DNA of 64,000 nt, from contig JADNRX010000203.1 in assembly GCA_015501595.1 (NCBI GenBank), positions 37,050-101,049 on the forward strand, given 5' to 3'. Below the pieces are notes generated by a model. That model ran no database searches and was not told where the DNA came from. It saw only the letters and a list, made by a program, of their open reading frames with translations. The position numbers and the translations under genes are program-made. Within the stretch, counting starts at the first letter, position 1; every line of letters begins with the position of its first letter. Shown here piece by piece: positions 1-12,370 of this stretch. This DNA is from Hymenopellis radicata (taxonomy: Eukaryota > Basidiomycota > Agaricomycetes > Agaricales > Physalacriaceae).

Positions 1-160
1 GGTAGTACTCTGTGACGGCCGCGAGACGAGGGCCTGGGAATGCCTTGAGCGGATGCAGATACAGTCGATAGACGAGGAGATAGAGGAAGCGAGCGACGAC
101 GAGCAGGAAGAAGAGCTGGAGGTAGGAAAGTTGCTGGAGCGTGTCGCCTATGAGGGTCAT
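1..160 (-). CDS. Cytochrome P450, N-terminal part (runs off window)
   Basis: The reverse strand opens with an ATG at 160 and reads 53 residues to the window edge. They comprise a hydrophobic membrane anchor (QLSYLQLFFLLVVARF) followed by the linker YLHPLKAFPGPRLAAVTEYY. This is the Pro-rich hinge of microsomal P450s. It closely matches the starts of the P450s at 8751, 27061 and 29802, so the gene belongs to the same local family, which resembles trichodiene-oxygenase-like fungal P450s. Such enzymes are ER-anchored haem-thiolate monooxygenases. The catalytic part lies outside the window, so integrity cannot be judged. Confidence 0.85.
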   Translation of the reverse strand, partial: MTLIGDTLQQLSYLQLFFLLVVARFLYLLVYRLYLHPLKAFPGPRLAAVTEYY

Positions 161-1151
161 GGTGGAGAGTCGCCGTACTGTGCCATGTCAATGATAGCTG
201 GTCAGGTACTTATAGCGTGCATTTGATGCAGAAGCTGAGTCTGTCGCGGTTTCCCACCTACTACGCAGAGACCCTGTCTGAAATGAATACCAGTGGGTTG
301 GAATGGAAAGACTCACCTGATAGCGCATTCCACTTTGTACATAGTCTATAAACAGTACGTCCCGGCTCTCTAGCGTACAACCAAACACAGGCGAGATCTT
401 CTCGACGATTCAACATCTCAGTCTGCACACGGGAAGGTGTCCCTGCGAATAAAGAAGAAGTAGCTTTGCCGGATCTCCACCTGGTGACTTGATACCTCTG
501 CTCGCAAACCATTGGCGCACCGGGACAAAGATTGTCAACGGTTGGCTCGGGAGTTGATACCTCCGAGGGAAATAAAGGGCTCAATTCTCGGCCGCCCGGA
601 AGCCTGACATCGACAGCAGAGCAGCATGCATCTACATACACTGCGAGGCCCTCCCCTTTGTACCCCGAGTTTGTGCCCTATCGACACGAAGGGCTTCAAG
701 GCGAACGTGCTTAGTGACCTGTTTCGTACTTATTAGTGGGCCTGCACATGGATGATGCATCGATGAGGCCTTGAGGGTTAAAATTAAAGCGTGGCAGCCT
801 TGTGTGGCTGTGCAGATTCGTTCTTGAAAAGGTTGACTTTTGGTTGACTTGCTCCGGTTTATCTAGCGAGAACAGTGTATGTTAAAAGCTTCAGGCAATG
901 TAACGTAAAGCTATACAGGTATGGTATTAAGAGGATTATTTCATTCAAGCACCTACCTACTGCCAACAACGCCGAGTCTCCGATTCCAGTCTTGAACTCT
1001 AAATTGACTTGGATCCAGTGTAGTACAACTTGTATAGTGGTAGGCGTAAACTTGCCCGTTGTTTGTCACTGGACAGTGTAACGGTGAATCCGGTACTTAT
1101 GGATGAACAAAAAGAATGGCAGAGATTTCTGTACTCGGGGTATCACCAGAT
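161..1151. other. Intergenic, no gene seen
   Basis: About 1 kb upstream of the partial P450. Open frames here are short and mutually overlapping, with no recognisable domain or splice pattern. It presumably carries the divergent promoter of the P450. Confidence 0.5.
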
Positions 1152-1231
1152 ACTCCGATGCTGAAGCGGTTATCATGCTTGCCTTCCGTGTGTATAAGCA
1201 AGCGTCAGGGGTTCGACTCCCCTTCGGTGTA
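1152..1231 (+). tRNA. tRNA-Gly(UCC), intron-containing, slightly degenerate
   Basis: A cloverleaf can be drawn. The acceptor is ACTCCGA with TCGGTGT plus discriminator A. The D-loop contains GGTTA. The anticodon stem is CTTGC/GCAAG with loop CTTCCG, and the T-arm is AGGGG-TTCGACT-CCCCT. The anticodon is TCC. The loop is about 8 nt too long, as expected for an intron after position 37. Two oddities are a T:T mismatch at acceptor pair 3:70 and an A1-T72 start where tRNA-Gly normally has G1-C72. It may be a decaying copy. Confidence 0.6.
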
Positions 1232-1440
1232 GTCTTCCTCGATGGCGCTGATTTTTTTCTGTCTGTAGTTCAAGAATCAAAATTGAGTCACCAGTGTTCA
1301 ATGTTCATGAAGTCTGAATCCAGAAATTTAAAGGATCATTTCCTCTTACTTGCGGTGAAAGTTACAGTTTAATGTAGCAGGAAAAGCTGTGCACTAGGGT
1401 TAGGGAACGCTCAGCCCTAGTACTACGGATGACGGAAACC

Positions 1441-2532
1441 CTAGTTCATATCCCGAGAAGAAGAGCGGACTTCTATGACTGGCGGATTGGCATAAAACTC
1501 CTTCGCCGCCTCTTCGATCGTATATACCGGAGCGTCCGGGTACAGCTCCCGAGCGACCAAAGCACCATCAGCAACAGCATGAGCAAGCGTGTTGTCTCCA
1601 CGCAGAAAGAGGCTGTTCGCATACTGCGAAATGACTTGTGTGAGGAGGTCACTGCTCTTCGTTCTGGCCAATATGTCTTCGTCTGGAACCTAAAGGAACG
1701 TCTGGAACCGGCGAGGGTAAAAAATGCACAACCGTACCCTGGTGTAATCAGAGAAATCCTCTCCAGAAATCTTTTCAGCTATAGCCCAAGCCTCGTCGAC
1801 ATTGGTTTCGCCATCACAAGCAATAACCGTCTGGTTAATTGTGCGCAGATCGTCGATAATACGCACAACAAGCGATGCCAGTGACTTGACCGTTGAATAC
1901 GCCAGCTTCTTCCGACGGTCGCCAATGTAGTTCTTGGGCGTGAGCATGCTCATGCTCGCTGGCGTAGCATGCGGGTACGGGAACAAGAGCTGGAGCCACC
2001 ACCCCACTTCGATGAACGTGTATGGTACGCCGAGTTCTTTGATGTACTCCCGGATGTCAAGTTTCTATACTCATATCAGTATGGAAATGATGTCAATTAG
2101 ATTTCGGAGAACCAACTATGTCGTGCATGGCCATAACTCCCCGAGGCGCGTGAGGACCAAAGTCAGAAGGAACGACACGTCCGACGCCGGCTTTCTTGAG
2201 CAGGGGTTTTTGGTCGGTCATCGAGACGAGGACGAGAGAGATCAAGATATCGACGCCTTGGAGGACAGCTTCGAGCGTCTCCGGAGACTCGGTGATGTCG
2301 CCAATACGAATCTGGGCACCTGCATTTTTGAGCTCGGAGACGACAGGCTTCTCGACAGATTCAGAGCGGACAAGTAACAGGACTTGCTGGAACTTTATAG
2401 TTAGAGTTGCTTATTGACTGAAGAGCACTGTGATAATCGACGTACAAATTTGTTCGTCTCTAGCAAGGCTCTTGCCAATCCTTGCCCAGTTCGACCTGTA
2501 CCGCCGACAAGAAGTACTGATAATTTAGGCAT
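1441..2532 (-). CDS. NmrA-like / isoflavone-reductase-like NAD(P)-binding protein
   Basis: Five exons join without frame problems. The start is the ATG at 2532, giving MPKLSVLLVGGTGRTGQG, a Rossmann GxxGxxG-type nucleotide motif. The next exon carries LLVRSESVEKPVV and GDITESPETL, then a conserved VVPSDFGPHAPRG segment. A later exon has DDLRTINQTVIACDGE and EAWAIAEKISGED, hallmarks of the PCBER/isoflavone reductase branch of NmrA-like proteins. The gene ends at RSSSRDMN and stop. Donors such as GTACGT and GTACGG and a CTAAC branch site support the splicing. The family reduces small aromatic or phenolic compounds or acts as an NADP-sensing regulator. The substrate cannot be read from sequence. 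Confidence 0.85.
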
Positions 2533-2914
2533 GAAGACGAATTACTGCAATCTGTCTCGTTTGGGATCTTGAGAACTGGGTTGGATAAGCACTTGATAGA
2601 GATTTATACATGGAAGACTCACGCCCAAAACAGACGGGTGCCACGCCGGTCTTAGTCATTTCAGCTTGGTACTCCGTCTGGAATCGCATAGACGGTTGAT
2701 AGGCCAATTATAATTGAAACAGTTCCTTGAACTCGAGGTCGTAGTTTGAGGGAGATGGCGCACGGAGGAAGCCATTCGACGAATCGTTTTGCGTCATACG
2801 GGTTGCGTGAACAGGGAGTCCAGTACTAGGCTAGTCAGCGGCTGAGTAATTCAGTCAGTTGAAAGATGCGTCATAACATGCTGACAAGACGGCACATCAC
2901 ATTGTCTCTTGTGA
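2533..2914. other. Short intergenic stretch
   Basis: Only short open frames are seen. A reverse frame around 2700-2790 has an ATG-led stretch of 24 residues, but no family is recognisable. It separates the NmrA-like gene from a P450 relic. Confidence 0.4.
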
Positions 2915-3240
2915 AGGGCCGCAGAGGCCTTGCTTCTCTCCGAACCGGTATCGTTATGATCTCGGAAAGCATTGTCCTCAGTATGTTTGAACATTGCATG
3001 TCAGATTCTTCGTTGGACAAAACGCGACGGGGAACTTGACTTATACAAATGCATATCAGATTTCAGCACCAGGCGGACGAACGTCAGGTAGAGCTCGCAC
3101 CGCACTAGACTGCAACGGTTTCAGTGATCAAATCATCAAATGTGAAAGGAACAGGAACACATCTCGTTCCTAAACAGCTTCCAAGGGGACGGGGAAGGTG
3201 CTCTGAGTACGAATTCGGGGAGACACCGTCTACAATATCT
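2915..3240 (-). pseudogene. P450 C-terminal exon relic
   Basis: On the reverse strand, 3048-3215 aligns with the exon after the haem loop of the P450 at 27854-29802. Shared stretches are CAGGTAGAG(C/T)TCGCACC and TTCCTAAACAGCT. At 2930-3000 a degraded last exon reads EDNAFRDHN, against (E/K)DM(T/V)FRDHMVP in the intact copies. No open frame spans the region and the haem Cys is not recoverable. This is a decayed 3' end of a local P450 copy, oriented like the partial P450 at 1-160. Confidence 0.65.
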
Positions 3241-3347
3241 CAATCAATCTAAAATGAGTACTTCTGTCAATCATCTCCACGCACAGCAGCAGGACATCCT
3301 CCGTAACCCTTGCTCCAGTCGAAAACATGAAGCAATGTTTGTTGGGA

Positions 3348-4684
<1,337 letters not shown>

Positions 4685-4809
4685 GAGGTGCACAGCCACA
4701 AATATTTATTTTTCCATCAACTTCAAGTACTTAGTACAATCTTCTTCTGCCGCTTCTCACTACCGCACGTACGTGTAACTGTTACTATATTTTCATTCAG
4801 AGACGCAAT

Positions 4810-6901
4810 CTACAATCGTACACCCTGATCTGGCACCGGAGGGGAAAGCCCAGACCCCATCATGACCTGAACTCCCTCACTTGTAACATCATCCACAGTC
4901 ACAAAGATAAAAGCTGAACCAAGCATGAGCTTAATTATAATCAGGATGAATGCAAAAGAAAGTACCAGGTCCAGGTGGGTAAACCCTGTTGTTCGGCGGA
5001 CTGAGAACAGAGAGCTCCGTCTTATCCTCGGAGAGCGATGCAGTCATGAAAACGAGACGAGAGCTCGAGTGGAAAGCGTGCGAAGAAAAGCCCAAGTCCA
5101 TGAGCGAGACTTCTGGTCCGTTAGCATGGGCTCTGTGGGGTGAACGCGAAGTGAACCTAACCTTGTATAGTCGACGCCTCCAAATTATCTGGTATTTCAA
5201 TGCCGATGGTGAAGTTCTCGTGGAATCCTATTTGTGAGGGCACGTCGTGCAAGACCGGCCTTTCAACAGTCATGTAAGGCGGATTCAGATATTCAACACG
5301 GAATTCGCTGACAATTCGTTCTGGATCAGCGTGTAAGAACAAGAAATGCGATCACGCACGAAGGGAACTTGACACCCTCATTTACGATAAGAGTATTAGG
5401 GTTAGACCCAGCAATGAAGACATTACTACAAAGTGGAGTGAGCATCTACGTTGAGGGAATGCGACACGCGATGAAAACACTTACCCCATAGGTGTGAGCG
5501 ACACACTGGAATGATATAACCTTGGTATATCAGTCGTGGGCAAACCCTGATTACTGATACGCTGTCCGACCGGCTGCGATGGTGTATACAGTGACGGCGT
5601 AAACCTGCAGTTACATTTCAGCGTTATAGACCCAAAGAACTAAAATATAGATACACAGGATTATCAGCATCCGACTCGTTTATCGCATCGCCAACGCTAT
5701 CCAGCGCAGCAAACCCAGTTGCCGCCCCGTTCGTTATGAGGACCTGCCCATTCGGGAGCAGAATCATCTCAGGCATCATCCGCGGCTCCAGCATATGCTC
5801 GACCTCCCAGCCTCGCGCAATACCCTTCAGGCGACAACTCCATCCGACTGCACTGGTCCGATGCCGGAGTTTGTGAAGAGAGGTTCAGGGCGGGAATACT
5901 GTCATCTGTGGCGGATCCGCCGCACACGACTACCTCTGCGATGTAATCCGGGGCGATAGCGCCAGGAGCGTCGCCGATCCGTCCATAGGATTGGTGATCC
6001 TCACACCGTTGGGAATGTCGGGCAGAGGGGTCTCTGTGTCGGTTTCGATATCGTATATCGCGGTTCGGTTGTTGGCGACGAGGAGAACCTTGCCGTCTGG
6101 GAGTGCGAAAACACTTGAAAAGGCATTGAGTGTCTAGTGCTCAACGAGACTAAGAATGCTCACCGAGGGAACAAGTTGGTGTGACCTGATCGTTCAAGGA
6201 AGGCCGACGGGCGGGGAACGCCACCATCCTTAGGAGGGAAGAATTCGAATGTGTTGGCCGGATCATCGTTGAAGAAGGTGGGGACATGGCTGCCGCCCAC
6301 GACCATCTACAACGCATGAATGTAGCTGACATCCTGTCACTAATTTACCCACCAAAGAGCCGTCAAATATCCTGGCGCTCGACGGGTACCATCGACTCTC
6401 AGTCAAGTGGAGGTTATCCGGATCCTCGAACAACGTACATCCAGTACCGGCGGGATCCAAGCAAGGCTCAAAGATACGGATCCCCATCTGGCCGTCGTAA
6501 TCCGGCTCGGTCTGCGGGTTTTCCATGGGCGTCCCGCCGAGACTGACCTGCAAATCGTCTTTGTTCAGCAGCTTGTTCTACTTACGAGAAGAGAATATTC
6601 TAACCATGGTGCCGTTACTGAGAAACGATCCAGAGCCGCAGAACGAATCTGTTATGACATCCAGCGCGGTCGCTGTGTTAGTTTCAAGATTCCATAGAGC
6701 ACCCCACGCAGCATGTCCGTTGATTTGCAGCGGGTCGTTCGACGGCCGGTCGAACACGATTGCTAGCGTTGGCGAGACAACCATAAACTCGAGGGCAAGT
6801 ACGCCAGTCGTACCATTTTGGACGAAATGCCAACCAAGAGATCCCGACACGGCAGACACACGGGAGGCTGCTGCGAGGATGGCTAAGATGAGAAGTAACA
6901 T
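4810..6901 (-). CDS. Glyoxal oxidase (copper radical oxidase), left copy with frameshifts
   Basis: Start at 6901 ([17 protein letters not shown]), a cleavable signal peptide, then [20 protein letters not shown]. The protein is the closest partner of the gene at 32167-34252, on the opposite strand. All copper and radical residues expected from the family are present: Cys in DSFCGSG, Tyr in SRWYPSS, Tyr-His in RLYHSS and His in FSSHAFHSS. The C-terminal E-set domain ends at PVPDQGVRL. Glyoxal oxidases are secreted and make H2O2 from aldehydes for peroxidases. The frame breaks twice relative to the partner: a G/C run at 5950-5953 (LSPPD region) and an extra-length run at 5823-5825 (SPEGI region). 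These may be sequencing errors or real decay. Confidence 0.85.
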
Positions 6902-7919
6902 ATCTGTGTTCGAACATCTTAAAGTTCGCAAGTCAGATTATAAGTGAACGCCAAGAGAACAGTCACTGTGAGATGCGAGAGGCATTTACCCACCGTCTGA
7001 ATGACTGGGAGATTGAAAGAAATGCCACGAGAGTCACGAGACAAGGAACAGTACAGTTACTGACAGCTGCTCAATAAGCGGGAAGAGGAGGATGGACAAC
7101 TTCGCAATGCAAACAACAGCCCGTGTGAGAAGACTGTCAAAAGAGGGAAGAAGCTCTCACAAGTAATAAACTCTTCGTGTAGGTTGGAGTAACTATAGCT
7201 AGCCATCAACGTCTATCATCCCAATGCTTCTCAGTAAACGGAACGGCCCGGCTAACAGATACGCGTCTGTCTCTTTATCCACAAGTGAGGCAGAGCATGT
7301 ACCCAGAGACCTACTGACCTAATGCCACTGATTCGGATCGTCCTTTCACGAGCACCTGAGGCTTTTGTGCAGAGTAATACATAGTATTTTGCGCCGCAAA
7401 ACATGTATGTCTTTAAACTAAGAGCAAAGCCACTGAAAAAAACACGAGAGTAAGGCGTCACTCAACTCTATACAGACTACGAGCACGACGACTCCGTTCA
7501 CCCACCGAGCGTCCAAAACGGAGCCCAGCGGCGAAGCCATTGCGCTACATTTATCTTCCACGGACGTAACAGGTGTCTGCTTGGGAAAGAACAGCAACCT
7601 TGACTTGGTCTGTGGGGCTCCGATAGCAGGTCGCGACGAGGAAAATGGCAAAATAAGGACTTTATTGGACATGATCATGGTGGTGGTGCAAAAGAGAAAA
7701 GTTATGCCTGCCGGGACCTGCCGGACGCGGCACCGCAGGAGTTGCCGAAAGTCCGATTGTCAGCAGCCCTCTTTTCCTTTACACTCATGTCAAGTACACA
7801 AATGCCATCAAACGCCCGCAAGACCTCGCCGGCGACGACCTTGTCTACCCTCTACGGGCGTGTACTCGTCCACGTTAGTTGTCACACACACGACAACACG
7901 CGACAACAGCAGACAGCTC
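6902..7919. other. Intergenic between glyoxal oxidase and family-X relic
   Basis: Divergent promoter region. TTATAA-like sequence lies about 40 bases upstream of the oxidase ATG, mirrored at the right copy. Several open frames at 7250-7920 overlap in all frames and resemble nothing recognisable. Confidence 0.4.
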
Positions 7920-8135
7920 CGAAATCTAAAGGATGCGCGCGCGATGCAACAACTTCGTGCTAGGATTAGAGAACGCCGTTTACGACCCCGTCGCTCCGCT
8001 CGTCCACGATATTTTCCGAGGTACCAATGTTCGCGTCGAGCGAGAGCCGAGGAAGCACGGCAGCAAAATAATACCTCACTTACGGACACGGTGGAAGTGG
8101 CTTTACTCTTTTGTTTGGTGCGAGAGATGTGAGTA
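7920..8135 (+). pseudogene. Unidentified gene family X, decayed left copy
   Basis: At DNA level this segment aligns with 30,490-30,700 on the reverse strand. Shared tracts include GGATGCG(C/T)G(C/A)(G/C), AATGTTCGCGTCGAG/ATCTTCGCGTCGAG and TACGGACACGGTGGAA. In one frame both copies encode LENAxYD..PL; in another both encode YGHGG(S/T)GFT..FG. The frame is broken here by stops. The family is not recognised. Its place immediately upstream of a P450 and facing a glyoxal oxidase is the same in both copies. Confidence 0.5.
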
Positions 8136-8750
8136 TGTATGTCTTCCCTTTCATTTATCCGCGTCTGACTCTGACTTGTAGGTACTTGGACTTGTGGCTG
8201 AATTGGAGAGGGTTCACGGTTTCAGAGACTGTTCTTGCCTACTTGTAATTCAAGAACTTCTCACTACTAAAATGCGTATTTCGAACCAGATGTCGAAATT
8301 GGGTCAACCCTTGTACAATTTGCAGTCTGCTGCTGAAAGTTTTTCTCACGAACAGTCACATTGGTCGTCATCTCAAGCCATCAGTGCATTTCTTCTGACT
8401 ATTATCAGCTCCAATTCAATTCAGCTTATCAGTTTGACTGTTGGGAAAACTCGTGTCATGGGACGGATGCTGTATTGAGCACGGCAAGACAAGGGTGCTT
8501 GAGTCTGGGACTCCTTCGTCTTCGCATGTGAGTGCTGGTTGGAATGCTGCCTTGGTGATGGATTCCGCAGGTATCCATTTACGTCGGGGGTGCGACAACG
8601 TTTCGGTTACCTATACACATCTGGTGACAACGTCGAGACGTATCAAAAGAAGGAAGTCCTCGTGAGGCCTTCATGCCATCTCAGATGCTCTCTAATAATA
8701 TCTCATATAAGGAGCGGGGCGTGGACATTGGGAGGTAACGTTCTCACCCC
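8136..8750. other. Upstream region of P450
   Basis: No gene is seen. A TATA-like TCTCATATAAGG lies at 8701-8712, about 40 bases before the P450 ATG, and is a plausible core promoter. Confidence 0.45.
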
Positions 8751-10680
8751 ATGTCCAATCTTGTAGCAGACGCATTCAACCAGCTTTCTTACCTTCAAGC
8801 GTTCTGCCTGATTGTTTTCTTCAGAGTCCAGTATCTCGTGGTCTACCGACTGTACATCCACCCACTGAAATCGTTCCCTGGTCCCCGCCTTGCCGCAGTT
8901 ACGGACTTCTACCAGGGATACTACGCGTCATGGAAGAATGGCATGTTTGTCAGACATCTTGAAGAACTACACCGATCTATGGTACGAGCGCGTTGTAAAA
9001 CTGTTCGTGAAGTCGGAATTGATTTTGTTTTAGGACCTGTGGTTAGGGTGCGATCGAACGAAGTAGGTCTGAACTTGGCTCTTTCATCCTCTTCTAACAA
9101 TTCTCCAGCTGCACTTCTGTAGTCTAGCGGCGTACTTCGCTATATATCTCCTCATTCTGGATTCACCAAGGATCCCGACTTCTATAAACGCTTCGGGCAC
9201 GACAATGCTGCTTTCGGAATGACTGACGTCCAAGAGCATAGGAAGCGCGAGATATCCTCAACCCTCTCTTTTCGCGACGGGCAATTCTAAAGCTGGAAAA
9301 TGTGGTACAGGGCAAGGTCTGTGTTTTACGTCTGTCTAACTGCGGTGGCTTGAGTTTTGGTACCATACAGGTCAACATGTTCTTGGAGCAGCTCCGGAAT
9401 CACAAGGGCGAAGCCATCAACCTCTTTTATGGCTTCCAGTCCCTCGCCATGGACATCGTCACTGCGTACTGCTACGCACATTCCTTCGGCGGGCTTACCA
9501 TGCGTGGGTTCGACCACCCTATCATGCGCTCAGTTGAAGGCGCCAGACTTATCATGACAGCAACGCAGTATCTTCCTATTCTCGTCTACTGCATCACCTA
9601 CCGGCATGGTTAAGCACTCTGTTGAATCCCGACATTGCAGGTGTGGCGCAGATGAGGAACTTTCTTACGGCTCGGGTCGATGAGATTCTGAAGGATCCGG
9701 AGGCGTTGACGAGCGTAACGTAGAACACGAGACCATTTATCATCACTTGATCACACCGGAGCTCATCAAGAAGGGAGAGGTACCATCGAAGAAGGCATTG
9801 ATAGAGGAGGTGAGCGAAATTTGTTCCCGGCCAAATTCAACTAACAGTTCACTGTCAGGCAATGGTTCTCCTCGTCGCAGGCACGGATACTACTAGTAAC
9901 GCTATGACGGTCGGCTTGTTCCACCTCCTCTCTGATGAATCGGCGGGAAAGAAACTTCAGGCCGAACTACAAGCAGCTTGGCCAGAGAAAGATGCCCCGT
10001 TCACGTTTGAGATGGCGGAGAAGTTGCCTTATCTTGTAAGCGTACACGTCTCACACTGCGTGTTACTGATGACTCGCATTGTTATTAGACGGGCGTGATC
10101 AAGGAAGCTCTTCGTTTAAGCATAGGTGTTACCGTTGCCCTTCCGCGCGTCGTGACTTCGACGACTGTCATTGACGGAGTTGCTGTTCCCGCTGGTGTAT
10201 GTGCACCAGAATTCCTTATCCTGCACACTGACATGAGAGAATTCGTAGACCGTCGTCGGCATCTCTCACCAATTCGTACTCAGAGCACCTGATATATTTC
10301 CCGATCCTCTTGCATTCAAGCCCGAGAGATGGATGGGCCGGATTCGCAGGGGTTGGATAAATACCTCATCGTATTTTCGAAAGGCCGAGCAGCTGTTTGG
10401 GCACGAAGTATGTCTTGTACTCCCTTCGTACATGTGGGTCGATCGCTCAAGCCGGCACAGTCTAGCGTGGTGCGAACTCTACCTGACCTTCGCGCACTTG
10501 GTGCGCAAGTTTGATATGCAGTTGTACGAGACCAGGTTGGTTATGTAGCATTCTCTTTGACGAAGAATCTGACAGTTGTTATCCAACAGTAAAGAAGACA
10601 TGGTTTTCCGGGACCATATAGTACCAGTTTGGAAGGACGTACGACCTCTGCATGCCTTGGTCAAGACAAGGGCTACATGA
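8751..10680 (+). pseudogene. Cytochrome P450, full length but frameshifted as written
   Basis: The start is MSNLVADAFNQLSYLQ, a membrane anchor, then HPLKSFPGPRLAAVTDFYQG. Later exons carry MDIVTAYCYAHSF, the I-helix VAGTDTTSNAM, the ExxR region (KEALR), KPERW and a last exon ending in FRDHIVPVWKDVRPLHAL. Seven frame breaks (about 8974, 9148, 9248, 9583, 9719, 10338 and 10385) are each cured by one extra base in a G or C run. With that repair the haem loop reads FSKGPSSCLG, where the usual Arg of FxxGxRxCxG is Ser. Its partner is the intact P450 at 27854-29802. It is either genuinely dead or a live gene with consensus errors plus an unusual haem loop. Confidence 0.8.
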
Positions 10681-11309
10681 TCTGCCGTCTTATCCAGAGT
10701 GTATCATCGCCTTACAGTCAGTCTCAACAGATGTTAATCCGTTAGCACCTTGTGTGTTCCGAGGCCACTGACTCTTTTCCGAATGACGAAACCATAGTGT
10801 TCGCGTTCAAGGAACGGTGCCAACCGTGCCGTGATTTACTCTGGAAGTAGAATCTTCAAGACCCAATGTCTTTCGAAATCGTCTGGCAATCGCCCACTGG
10901 AGGAAGAATCTCTGAAACTCTTGATGGTCAGCTTTAGTTGCCGAGGTGACTAGTGACCGGTAATTATGCTTCCCTCCTTTTCCTAAGACGCGTTGTATGC
11001 CTGTCGTTGAACTTCACCCACGGCCATCACGACTCCTTGGTTATAGGAGCATCTTTCAAGCTTCCATCGTGTTTTTAGCGCGCGCACACCACAGTTGAGT
11101 ATCTGAAGTATGAATAAGCGCGCGCCGAGCACTGTCTGAAGGTCGCTGGAAACCTTCAAGCCGGTTGACATCCTCCCGTAGCGGTTGCAGACATCTCAAA
11201 CGCTCTCTTCGCGTAACCGTCACATCGAGTGTCGGATCGAAGATGTGGCTTACTCGGGAGCTTCGTTCTGTACATCGGTATCGACACTTGTTCTTTGGTA
11301 GACTCTCAG
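10681..11309. other. Intergenic; 3' flank conserved with right arm
   Basis: No gene is seen. About 10,890-10,965 (GAAGAATCTCTGAA and TTTAGTTGCCGA with GTGACCGGTAA) matches the reverse complement of about 27,570-27,660, the 3' flank of the P450 at 27854. The inverted duplication therefore includes non-coding flanks. Confidence 0.55.
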
Positions 11310-12370
11310 CTGACATCGCCACAGGTCTCACGTCTTGGCGGAGAAGCTACCTTACCTAGTAAGTTTCTGCATTCATTGGTGCCGTGTAGACACTGACCCC
11401 TTTCCCGCTGCTAGACGGGTGTCATCAAAGAAGCTCTTCGTCTAAGCACCGGTGTACCTGTCCCTCTGCCGCGTATCGTGACCGCTCCCATTGTCATTGA
11501 CGGACGCCCGTTCCTCCTGGTGTATGTGTAATCTCCAAACTGGATCCCTATCCGTGCTATGAAGTCTGACGTGTTGTAGACTGTCGTTAGCGTTGCCCAA
11601 CCTTTCGTGCTTGAAAACCCTGATATATTTCCTGACCCACATACATTCAAACCGGGGAGATGGTTAGGCGCAGAAGTTGGACAAGCGTTTACTCCAAGGG
11701 ACCGAGGAGCTGCTTAGGAATGAAGTGCGTAGCCTTTTCTTCATCAAGACTAACACTGAGTACTCGTCCTATCGTTAAGTCTGGCGTGGTGTGGACTATA
11801 TCTAACGTTCGCGCATTTGATGCGCAAATTTGATATGCAGCTATACGAGACAAGGTTAGTTCTTCTATGGTTTATATCACGATAAACTCCTCACTTACCC
11901 TTCCACAGCCTCAATGATATGACCTTCCGTGATCATATGGTGCCAGGCCCTGGGAAGCTCCCCTAGACCGCCAGCGATTTTTGGGTTTTTGAGGGCCCAA
12001 AATCGACCTAATCTCAGGCGAAAATTTGGGTTTTTGAGGGACCTTTGGTGACCTTGTTGGTGACATTTTTTGCTGGGGATCGAAAATGTGGCAACAGGTC
12101 CTGTTCAAAGGTACAATCAGTAAATCTACATTCAACTAGCTTACAGCAGTTTGAAAAGGCAGAGAAACTGGCTACTGGTTGGTGTGGCGCTCCAAAAATT
12201 TAAAAGGCGTAACATGCGTCACGTGAGGTGACAACCTTGGCGGTTTTTGGGTTTTTGAGCTGGGTTTTTGAGGGAATATCGGTCGCCGGCGGTCTAGGGG
12301 AGCTTCCCAGGGCCTATGGTGCCAATATGGAAGGATGTGAGGCCGTTGCAGACAATGTGCAAAGGAAGAG
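11310..12370 (+). pseudogene. Truncated P450 (C-terminal half) interrupted by a small transposon
   Basis: The fragment begins in the AEKLPYL exon (GCGGAGAAGCTACCTTACCTA plus GTAAGT donor). It continues with TGVIKEALRLSTGVPVPLP (the ExxR helix), VAQPFVLENPDIFPDPHTFK and a shortened haem exon in which DKYLVVF is deleted. A conserved exon follows (FAHLMRKFDMQLYETR). The last exon, NDMTFRDHMVP..IWKDVRPLQ, is split by a 369-bp element. The N-terminal half is absent. It is most like the P450 at 22831-27061. Internal deletions make this a true pseudogene. Confidence 0.8.
11946..12314. mobile_element. 369-bp MITE-like DNA transposon with perfect TIRs
   Basis: The ends are perfect 27-bp inverted repeats beginning GGCCCTGGGAAGCTCCCCTA, extending to about 32 bp with one mismatch. 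The 10-bp target duplication TATGGTGCCA lies at 11936-11945 and 12315-12324. Removing the element plus one duplicate restores an uninterrupted P450 exon (DHMVPIWKDVRPLQ). There is no coding capacity. The interior has repeated GGGTTTTTGAG blocks. A 9-11-bp duplication fits Mutator-like elements, but superfamily assignment is inference. Confidence 0.92.

Noticed and set aside
261..641. 126-codon reverse open frame
   Set aside because: No domain, no splice partners, and overlapping open frames on the other strand; ordinary background.
7581..8132. 183-codon forward open frame
   Set aside because: Arg-rich frame-shifted reading of the family-X region. The homologous frame shared with 30.5 kb is a different one.
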